DNA of 6,219 nt from a bacterium (GTDB lineage: Bacteria > Thermosulfidibacterota > Thermosulfidibacteria > Thermosulfidibacterales > JALWSI01), in assembly GCA_027080315.1 (NCBI GenBank), contig JALWSI010000119.1, positions 1 through 6,219 on the forward strand, in the 5' to 3' direction. Made by a program: the position numbers and the translations under genes. Of the stretch, positions 1 to 5,174 are shown one piece after another. Position 1 is the stretch's first letter, and each line of letters starts with the position of its first letter. A model generated the notes under the pieces. The model was not told where the DNA came from, ran no database searches, and saw only the letters and a list, made by a program, of their open reading frames with translations.

Positions 1-201
1 ACAAACCAGGAGCTTGCAAGAATAGCCACCCTTGGCAAGGGAGAGGGGGAGCTTTTCTTTATCACCACCGAGAAGGATCTGGTGAATATGCCCGGTCCGC
101 CGTATCTTCCCAATCTACTTGTGGCTAAGCTCTCGGTGAAGATACCAGAGGGGGTCGTTGAGATTGTGAAGAGAGCGGTTAATGCCTATTATGCCCCTTG
201 A
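1..201 (+). CDS. lpxK: Tetraacyldisaccharide 4'-kinase (LpxK), C-terminal fragment
   Basis: Only the last 66 residues are in the window; the reading frame is open from base 1 and ends at TGA 199-201. LpxK is the inner-membrane-associated kinase that phosphorylates the 4' position of the tetraacyl disaccharide in lipid A synthesis. The call rests on the ITTEKD motif at visible residues 21-26, preceded by a hydrophobic strand (LFF) and followed by a short segment rich in Leu, Val and Pro. This matches the family's C-terminal TTEKD(A/L) motif and the terminal strands after it. The P-loop that would confirm the call lies upstream of the window. The next gene starts 10 bases after the stop, which suggests cotranscription. 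The fragment is short, so the family call is good but not certain. It is the main evidence for an outer membrane with lipopolysaccharide. Confidence 0.82.
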   Translation, partial: TNQELARIATLGKGEGELFFITTEKDLVNMPGPPYLPNLLVAKLSVKIPEGVVEIVKRAVNAYYAP

Positions 202-202
202 G

Positions 203-207
203 AGGTG
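203..207 (+). promoter_or_regulatory. Shine-Dalgarno site for the NusG-like gene
   Basis: AGGTG lies 4 bases before a GTG codon at 212-214, just after the lpxK stop. No other in-frame start lies between this GTG and the conserved Trp-Tyr that opens the NGN domain, so this site supports the GTG start. Confidence 0.5.
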
Positions 208-211
208 AAGA

Positions 212-751
212 GTGGGAAGAGAAGAGGAGTTTCAAAGCTTTGGAGAGGCGTGGTATGTAGCCATCACCAAACCCCGCCACGAGAAGGTGGTGGAGGATAT
301 GCTGCGGAAGAAGGGGGTTGAGGTTTTTCTTCCTATCTCGCAGCAGATCCGCAGGTACAGAAGCGGCAGAAGAATAGTGAAGCTTCCCCTCTTTCCCCGC
401 TATCTTTTTGTCAGGTTTGATCCCAAGGAGACCCTGCTTTACCACCGCATTCTGGACGTTCCAAGCCTTCAGGGGTTTATTCGCACCAAGAGTTCAGGGG
501 GTATGCTGCTGCCGGCTGCTGACGAAGAGGTGGAATCGTTGAAGCTGATAGTGGCCTCTGAGATACCTGTGGCGGTTTTTAACGAGATGGAGGAAGGCCA
601 TAAGGTTAAGGTTCTTGAGGGACCTTTGAAAGGGGCCATTGGTGTGATCTCTCATATTGACAGAGATCAACTGAGGCTGACAGTGAACGTCACCCTTCTT
701 GGTCAGTCCGTGTCGGTCACCCTTGGCCCCACCCAGGTGGAACCCCTTTAG
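212..751 (+). CDS. NusG-paralogue transcription elongation/antitermination factor (NGN plus KOW)
   Basis: This 179-residue protein has the two-domain layout of NusG-type factors, which bind RNA polymerase across the clamp and change pausing and termination. The NGN domain covers about residues 13-118. It opens with WYVAITKPRHEK at 14-25, followed by a helix and GVEVFLP at 35-41, and contains the FPRYLFVRF strand at 61-69. A C-terminal KOW segment at about 128-150 carries EGHKVKVLEGPLKG. The WY-x-TKPRHE-K opening and the lack of the acidic insert of some housekeeping NusG proteins point to the specialised RfaH/UpxY/LoaP-like group. Housekeeping nusG normally sits beside secE and ribosomal protein genes, and none are here. 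It starts at GTG 212, 10 bases after lpxK, and ends 2 bases before the permease ATG. By analogy with RfaH and UpxY it could act on envelope-polysaccharide or lipid A operons, but its targets are unknown. The family is secure; the subgroup is inference. Confidence 0.85.
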   Translation: MGREEEFQSFGEAWYVAITKPRHEKVVEDMLRKKGVEVFLPISQQIRRYRSGRRIVKLPLFPRYLFVRFDPKETLLYHRILDVPSLQGFIRTKSSGGMLLPAADEEVESLKLIVASEIPVAVFNEMEEGHKVKVLEGPLKGAIGVISHIDRDQLRLTVNVTLLGQSVSVTLGPTQVEPL

Positions 752-753
752 TA

Positions 754-2238
754 ATGAGCTTCTTCTGGGCGCTTTCTCCAGTAATCCTCATCTTCGTCCT
801 TGTGGTCTTCTTCAAGATAGACCTCTTCAATTTGGCTGTGGCCTCTTTTCTCTACACCGCTGCAGTGGCGATTCTGGTGTTTCATACAGAACCAAAGGTT
901 GTGGCCTTGGCCTCTCTGGATGGGGTGTTAACCACCCTGCCTCTGTTGTTGGTGGTTTATTCGGGCATCCTCATCTCCCAGTTTCTGCTTGAGAAGGGCT
1001 CTTTGCAGAGGCTCACCAAAAGCTTCTCCCAAGGTGTGGAGGGAGAATTTAATAAGTCGCTACTCATTGGAGCAGGCTTTGGAAACTTCTTTGAAGGGGC
1101 AGGGGTTATTGCCGAGCCTGTGGTGGCTCCCATGCTCTACTCTGTTGGGGTATCTTCAACGGGCTCTGCCATATTGAGCATTCTGGGATACGCGGGGCTT
1201 ATGCACCTTGCCTTAGCAGGGGTTATTGTGACGGTGCTTGCCAATGTCACCTCCCTCTCCTCCTATCAGCTTGCACTGAGTCTGGCGCTTCTCTCCTTTC
1301 CTGCAACCCTCTTTCTCTACCTCACCATTCCCCTCTTTCTTGGGGAACTTAGCGCCACCTTGAGATATGCTCCTATCATCTGCCTTCTCTCTTTGGTGAT
1401 CTCCCTGTTCGCCTATCTCACGGTGAGGTTTGTGGGCTTCTCAATTTCTGCCATGATGGGAGGAATCGCTGGCATAGCCTTTCTCTTTGTGGTTTACAAA
1501 GCACGTCCTACCCTTTCTCGTGAGATGGTGAAAGACACTGCCCCATTTTTGTTTCTGTTTATCTCTCTCTTTTCTGTGAACATGATCGGTCCAGTTCATG
1601 ATCTTCTCGCCCATAAACTCTCTTTTCAGGTGGCGGTGCTTCCCATTCATTCAATAACCTTCAGACCCCTTGCCAACGCCTATCTCTACCTCTTTGGGGC
1701 CTTTCTTCTCTCGTATCGTATCTTCTCTTCTCAAGAGGACAGAATTCTCGGGTACCTTGGCACAGCCTTTGGCAAGGCGGCTAAGCCCCTGCTTAGCATG
1801 GCCATATTTGGAGCGGTGGGCTCGGTGATTGCCTTTTCGGGGTTTAACCCAGAGTCTCACTCTTTGGTTCTCTCAAACAACATGGCCCATTGCTTGGCTC
1901 AGGGGCTGATAAGATCAACAGGGGGCTACTATCCCATCTTTGCCCCCTTATTGGGGTGGATGGGCACCTTTCTCACAGGCTACGGTGTGGCATCAATCAT
2001 GCTGTTTGGAAAGCTGCAACTGGCAACGGCGAATATGCTTGGGGTCTCAAAGGTGCTGCTTGCCTCCTTACTCACCGTTGGGGCGAGCGTGGGAAGTATC
2101 TCCAGTCCATTCAAGATAGCCATAGCCTCTCCCCTGTGCGATGCCGTGGGCAAAGAGAACGAGATTCTAAGGCTATCAATACCTGTGGGCATAGGGGCCT
2201 CTTTGCTGGTGGGAGTTGCGGGCTATCTACTTGGCTAA
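754..2238 (+). CDS. LctP-family (lactate/glycolate permease-like) membrane transporter, divergent
   Basis: This 494-residue, very hydrophobic protein has about 12 predicted membrane segments. Two stretches align by eye to LldP/LctP permeases, which import lactate or glycolate with protons. The first is GFGNFFEGAG at 108-117, corresponding to the family's FGAFLEGAAGFG motif. The second is the C-terminal block from FAPLLGWMGTFLTG at 396-409 through LFGKLQLATANMLGVSKVLL at 417-436 to ISSPFKIAIA at 449-458 and VGKENEILR at 465-473. This matches the family's PFLGWLGVFLTG, LQATTAQQLGVS, ISPQSIAIA and VGKESDLFR. Both substrate-region motifs differ from the norm: GVIAEPV replaces GFGTPVA, and YGVASIM follows FLTG where SDTSSNA is usual. 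The protein is also somewhat shorter than typical members (about 550 residues). The substrate should therefore not be assumed to be lactate. The ATG lies 2 bases after the previous stop, with AGGTGG at 735-740 as a distant Shine-Dalgarno match (13 bases away). Translational coupling is likely. Confidence 0.78.
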   Translation: MSFFWALSPVILIFVLVVFFKIDLFNLAVASFLYTAAVAILVFHTEPKVVALASLDGVLTTLPLLLVVYSGILISQFLLEKGSLQRLTKSFSQGVEGEFNKSLLIGAGFGNFFEGAGVIAEPVVAPMLYSVGVSSTGSAILSILGYAGLMHLALAGVIVTVLANVTSLSSYQLALSLALLSFPATLFLYLTIPLFLGELSATLRYAPIICLLSLVISLFAYLTVRFVGFSISAMMGGIAGIAFLFVVYKARPTLSREMVKDTAPFLFLFISLFSVNMIGPVHDLLAHKLSFQVAVLPIHSITFRPLANAYLYLFGAFLLSYRIFSSQEDRILGYLGTAFGKAAKPLLSMAIFGAVGSVIAFSGFNPESHSLVLSNNMAHCLAQGLIRSTGGYYPIFAPLLGWMGTFLTGYGVASIMLFGKLQLATANMLGVSKVLLASLLTVGASVGSISSPFKIAIASPLCDAVGKENEILRLSIPVGIGASLLVGVAGYLLG

Positions 2239-2358
2239 TCTCTTCTCGGTGCTTGTTGGATCCCTTAAATCCACCCACCCTGAGAAGGTTTTATCCCAGA
2301 TTCTCTTGCTTGGAGTGAACTCCCTACCCGATTGAATTGTGGATTTTAGTCGGCACTT
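2239..2358. other. Convergent intergenic gap without a clear terminator
   Basis: This 120-base gap separates the two convergent operons, so at least one terminator is expected here. Only weak dyads are visible: TGGAT/ATCCA at 2257-2273 with a 7-base loop, GAGAA/TTCTC at 2282-2305, and GGAGT/ACTCC at 2312-2323. None is GC-rich and followed by a run of T in either direction. I see no coding potential and no RNA gene. Termination may be Rho-dependent, or transcription may read through into the opposing gene. Confidence 0.5.
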
Positions 2359-3501
2359 TCATCCAACGGCGATGAGAGCTACGGTGGCTGCTGCGGCTAT
2401 TCCCTCTTTTCTTCCAACAAATCCCATGCCTTCGGTGGTTGTGGCCTTTATGTTCACCCTGTCAGCTGGAATGCTTAGGAGCTGGGCCACCCTTTCTCTC
2501 ATCTGCTGGCGGTAAGAGGAGAGCTTTGGGGTCTGGGCCATGATGGTGATATCCGCGTTGAGTACCGAAAATCCCTTTTCTTCAAGCATCTCAACCACCC
2601 TTCTTACAAACCACGAGCTCTCCCTGCCCTTGTGCCTCTCATCGGTGTCCGGAAAGTGTACTCCGATATCTCCCATGCCGGCGGCTCCAATAAGGGCATC
2701 ACAGAGGGCATGCAATGCTACATCTGCATCAGAGTGTCCCTCAAGCCCTTGGGAGTGGGGGATCTCTACCCCGCACAAGAAGAGGGGCCTGTCAGGGCAG
2801 AAGGAGTGGGCATCAAATCCCCAGCCCACCCGGATGTCTGGTGAAGATGCCCTGTACCTCTCCAGATCTTCGGCAAAGGTGATCTTCTCGTTTTGCGGGT
2901 CTCCGTCAACCACTGCCATAGGGTGCCCCAAAAGCTCCACTGCCGAGGCGTCGTCTGTTATGGGTAGATCCTTCTCAATGGCCATTCTGTATCCCTCAAC
3001 AATAATCTCTTTGCTGAATGCCTGAGGGGTCTGCACCGCCCAGAGCAGCTCCCTCTTCATGGTCTTTACCACCTGGTTATTTACCACCTCTTTTATGGTG
3101 TCCCTCACTGGTACGGCTGGAATGGCGGCCCCTGCCTCTTTGGCCTTCTTTATCACCCTTAACCACAGCTCTTTTGAGGCGAAGGGGCGGGCGGCATCGT
3201 GAATCACCACAAGACCTGTCCCTTCCGGTAAGCGCTGTAAACCATTCCACACTGTATCCCGCCTTTCGTGACCGCCCACAAACACCTCCCCGATGTCGGG
3301 GGCGTATCTCTCCACCATCTCTTGGGCTAAGGATAGACGGCTTGGGGAGACTCCAAGAAGGATCCTGTCAACCATTCTCTCTCTTTCACAAAGAGAGAGG
3401 GTATGGGCCACCACTGGCATCCCCTGCACGGTGGCCCATTGTTTCTCAACCTTTGCTCTCTCTCCCCTACCTGCAGCGAGGAGGATGAGCACCCTATCCA
3501 T
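2359..3501 (-). CDS. ispDF: Bifunctional IspD-IspF fusion (MEP cytidylyltransferase / MEcPP synthase)
   Basis: This 380-residue cytosolic enzyme covers two steps of the MEP isoprenoid pathway. The N-terminal IspD part (about 1-218) attaches CMP to methylerythritol 4-phosphate. The C-terminal IspF part (about 223-380) cyclises the product of the IspE step to the 2,4-cyclodiphosphate. IspD motifs are LLAAGRGER at 7-15, HDAARPF at 101-107, VRDTIK at 132-137, R150 before LLWAVQTPQAF, TDDASAVE at 182-189 and NEKIT at 204-208. IspF motifs are GWGFDAH at 226-232, HSDADVALH at 256-264, FPDTD at 283-287 and KATTTEGMGF at 352-361. The expected metal ligands D230, H232 and H264 are present. In IspD the stretch between Arg15 and Lys20 is two residues shorter than usual, and the Pro before the Lys is Glu. 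The ATG at 3501 overlaps the upstream stop by 8 bases and has no clear Shine-Dalgarno site, so translation is probably coupled. The N-terminal coding region carries two strong inverted repeats. Confidence 0.96.
   Translation of the reverse strand: MDRVLILLAAGRGERAKVEKQWATVQGMPVVAHTLSLCERERMVDRILLGVSPSRLSLAQEMVERYAPDIGEVFVGGHERRDTVWNGLQRLPEGTGLVVIHDAARPFASKELWLRVIKKAKEAGAAIPAVPVRDTIKEVVNNQVVKTMKRELLWAVQTPQAFSKEIIVEGYRMAIEKDLPITDDASAVELLGHPMAVVDGDPQNEKITFAEDLERYRASSPDIRVGWGFDAHSFCPDRPLFLCGVEIPHSQGLEGHSDADVALHALCDALIGAAGMGDIGVHFPDTDERHKGRESSWFVRRVVEMLEEKGFSVLNADITIMAQTPKLSSYRQQMRERVAQLLSIPADRVNIKATTTEGMGFVGRKEGIAAAATVALIAVG
3377..3399 (-). repeat. Perfect 10-bp inverted repeat, 3-base loop, inside ispDF
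   Basis: The arms are CTCTCTCTTT (3377-3386) and AAAGAGAGAG (3390-3399) around a CAC loop. In the ispDF message this forms a compact hairpin over codons 35-42 (residues LSLCERER), about 100-125 bases into the gene. There is no T-run after it, so it is not an intrinsic terminator. Confidence 0.75.
3403..3439 (-). repeat. Perfect 10-bp inverted repeat, 17-base loop, inside ispDF
   Basis: The arms are ATGGGCCACC (3403-3412) and GGTGGCCCAT (3430-3439). It is GC-rich and should be stable in RNA. It covers codons 21-33 of ispDF, just after the shortened nucleotide-binding loop, and lies 3 bases upstream (in the message) of the second hairpin at 3377-3399. Confidence 0.75.
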
Positions 3502-4621
3502 TTCTTGAGTTGCGCTTCTGCTGCACCACCTGACCCTCGCCGTGACGGTGATGCCTTTTCAGGTATCTCTGGTAGCCGTCCCGGTCCATGGTGGGATCCA
3601 GATTCTCTTTGGTGCGACCGAATATCATTCGGCCAGAAGCGGTTTGGAGCAGACTGGTCACCACCATTCTCACCTGCTTGCCGATGTACTGGCTTCCGTC
3701 CTCCACAACTATCATGGTGCCGTCTTCAAGGTATCCAACCCCTTGGCGAGGGTCCTTTCCCTGGCGCAGAACAAAGACCTCCATCTCTTCCCCCGGCAGA
3801 TAGACGGGACGAAGGGCGTTGGCCAGTTCGTTCACGTTAAGCACGTCAATTCCCTGCACATTGGCCACCTGAGCCAGATTGAAGTCAGTGGTGATAAGCT
3901 GGGCCTTCAGCTTGGCGCACAGCATAACCAGCTTTTCGTCAACCTCTTTCACCTCGGGAAAGTCTGTGGAGTCAACCCTCACCTTCACAAAGCGGCTCTC
4001 TTGAAGCCTCTTCAGAATCTCCATCCCCCTTCGGCCCCTGTTTCTGCGCAGTGGGTCGTGGGAGTCTGCAATGTGCTGAAGCTCCTTCAGAACAAACTGG
4101 GGTATTATTAGCACCCCTTCAAGAAAGCCAGCGTCTATCACATCGGCTATCCTGCCGTCTATCAAGGCGCTGGTGTCAATCACCTTGGGAGCCGGCCCTT
4201 TGAAGCCCATCTTGGCAGGAAGCTTTGCTACCCCTGGTTGCTTAGAGAACTCGGTAACCTGAAAGAGCCGCAATCCCAGAGCCCCACCAAGGTATGCGAA
4301 GCACAACCCCACAAAGACGTTGAACAACACGTTAGCGCTGTTTGACTTAAAAGATATGTGCACAATGCCTATTACCTGGTTTGAAAGAATAAGGCCTAAT
4401 AAAACCCCCAACAGCGCTCCGGTTATCATCTTGAGGTTGAAGTCTCGCACCACCTTGGTTATGCCATGAACCACCAACAGCCCAACCAGACAGCCTGCCC
4501 CTGTGCCAAGGGCGGGGCCCAGCATGGGCTGATTGGGAAAGAGGGCTATCTGCTGGCCAGTGAAGAAGCCCAGCAGCCCTCCCAAGACCACAATTGATAT
4601 TCTCAAAAGCAGCATCCACAT
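3494..4621 (-). CDS. Membrane-anchored PIN-TRAM domain protein (YacL family)
   Basis: With the ATG at 4621 the product has 375 residues. Four hydrophobic segments (about 4-22, 35-53, 65-88 and 97-119) anchor it in the membrane. A PIN nuclease-like domain follows at about 146-270 and a TRAM RNA-binding domain at about 276-336; the basic tail is rich in Arg, Lys and His. PIN acidic residues are visible: D149 and D155 in VIDTSALIDGRI, E180 in VLKELQ, D228, and D246 in ITTDFN. These are consistent with metal-dependent RNA cleavage. The layout matches Bacillus YacL, which sits next to ispD; its substrate is not well defined. The frame can be extended 15 codons to a TTG at 4666 inside carD. I prefer the ATG because it lies 1 base after the carD stop and the first membrane segment begins at once. 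A purine-rich stretch (AGAAGG, 4633-4638) lies 11 bases before it. The gene overlaps ispDF by 8 bases. Confidence 0.9.
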   Translation of the reverse strand: MWMLLLRISIVVLGGLLGFFTGQQIALFPNQPMLGPALGTGAGCLVGLLVVHGITKVVRDFNLKMITGALLGVLLGLILSNQVIGIVHISFKSNSANVLFNVFVGLCFAYLGGALGLRLFQVTEFSKQPGVAKLPAKMGFKGPAPKVIDTSALIDGRIADVIDAGFLEGVLIIPQFVLKELQHIADSHDPLRRNRGRRGMEILKRLQESRFVKVRVDSTDFPEVKEVDEKLVMLCAKLKAQLITTDFNLAQVANVQGIDVLNVNELANALRPVYLPGEEMEVFVLRQGKDPRQGVGYLEDGTMIVVEDGSQYIGKQVRMVVTSLLQTASGRMIFGRTKENLDPTMDRDGYQRYLKRHHRHGEGQVVQQKRNSRNG

Positions 4622-4622
4622 C

Positions 4623-5159
4623 TTACTCTTCGCCTTCTCCTTTCTCCATCTCCTCCTCTTTCTCAAAGATGGCTCTTAAGGTCTCGTTGGCCTCCTCAAT
4701 GGAGATACCCTTGGCCTCAGAGATCTCACCTGCGAGAAACTGTTGAGCGTTCTCTAAAAGCCTGCGTTCGCCAAAAGATAGATCCTTCACAAAGCGAAGC
4801 TGCATGAGGTCCCGGTAAACCTCTGCCACCTCCTTTATGTCTCCGCTCTTCAGCTTCTCTCCGTATTCCCGGTGCCTCACCGTCCAACTCACCTTCTCCT
4901 TTGTGTCGGGGGCAGGGGCCTTCTGGTGAAGGATCTCTAAGATGGCATCAACCGACGAGTCGTCTATCACCCTGCGCATTCCCACCTTCTCTGCCTTATT
5001 CACAGGAACCCTGATCACCGCGTTGTTCTCAAGGATTCTTATGGTGAGAAACTTTGCAGAGATCCCCATGACGCTCATCTCTTCCACCTTCTCCACTATG
5101 CCCACCCCCTGGGCCGGATAGACCACCTTATCTCCTGTTTTGAACATTACTTCTCCCAT
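4623..5159 (-). CDS. carD: CarD/CdnL-family RNA polymerase-binding transcription regulator
   Basis: This 178-residue protein belongs to the family that binds the RNA polymerase beta subunit and stabilises the open promoter complex during initiation. The N-terminal Tudor-like RNA polymerase interaction domain (about 5-62) shows MFKTGDKVVYPAQGVGIVEK and the VPVNKAEKVGMR strand. The helical DNA-binding domain follows. It includes W92, which matches the family's conserved minor-groove Trp, then YGEKLKSGDIKEVAEVYRDL at 99-118 and LSFGERRLLENA at 127-138. The C-terminus ends in an acidic tail rich in Glu (about 165-178). The first ATG has a full AGGAGG only 3 bases upstream. An ATG at 5147 (Met5) has GGAG 5 bases before it and gives the start usual for the family (MFKxGD), so either could be used. 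The gene begins 15 bases after radA and ends 1 base before the PIN-TRAM ATG. Confidence 0.93.
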   Translation of the reverse strand: MGEVMFKTGDKVVYPAQGVGIVEKVEEMSVMGISAKFLTIRILENNAVIRVPVNKAEKVGMRRVIDDSSVDAILEILHQKAPAPDTKEKVSWTVRHREYGEKLKSGDIKEVAEVYRDLMQLRFVKDLSFGERRLLENAQQFLAGEISEAKGISIEEANETLRAIFEKEEEMEKGEGEE

Positions 5160-5162
5160 TAT

Positions 5163-5168
5163 CCTCCT
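5163..5168 (-). promoter_or_regulatory. Strong Shine-Dalgarno (AGGAGG) for carD
   Basis: A full AGGAGG match lies 3 bases from the ATG at 5159 and 15 bases from the alternative ATG at 5147. The first spacing is short and the second long, so the start stays ambiguous by four codons. It is the best ribosome binding site in the window, in the 15 bases between radA and carD. That hints that carD is translated independently and at a high level. Confidence 0.65.
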
Positions 5169-5174
5169 TTCTCC

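Noticed and set aside
29-41. CCCTTG/CAAGGG dyad with a 1-base centre in the lpxK fragment
   Set aside because: The arms are only six bases and the centre is too small for an RNA loop. A dyad of this size is expected by chance, and it lies within coding sequence.
1890-2318. Plus-strand open frame (142 codons) overlapping the permease 3' end and running into the gap
   Set aside because: It is in a different frame from the conserved LctP C-terminal block. The translation is Gly/Arg/Cys-rich without any recognisable motif.
2312-2323. GGAGT/ACTCC dyad in the intergenic gap as a terminator or operator
   Set aside because: A 5-bp stem with a 2-base centre and no T-run cannot act as an intrinsic terminator. 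As an operator it lies between two gene ends, where no promoter is expected.
2508-2518. GGCGGTAAGAG resembles the start of the E. coli ops element used by RfaH
   Set aside because: It matches only the first few bases, lies inside ispDF coding sequence on the non-coding strand, and has no leader context.
2540-3025. Open frame of 161 codons on the plus strand opposite ispDF
   Set aside because: It is antisense to intact IspD and IspF motifs, has no known domain and is low in plausible secondary structure. It is a shadow of the real gene.
3018-3488. Proline- and serine-rich plus-strand open frame (156 codons) opposite the IspD domain
   Set aside because: The Pro/Ser/Arg-rich composition is typical of a shadow frame on the complement of a real gene, and it conflicts with conserved IspD coding.
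3542-4111. Long open frame on the plus strand (189 codons) opposite the PIN-TRAM gene
   Set aside because: It lies wholly antisense to well-conserved PIN and TRAM domains, shows no recognisable family or ribosome binding site, and its composition is what the reverse complement of that gene would give.
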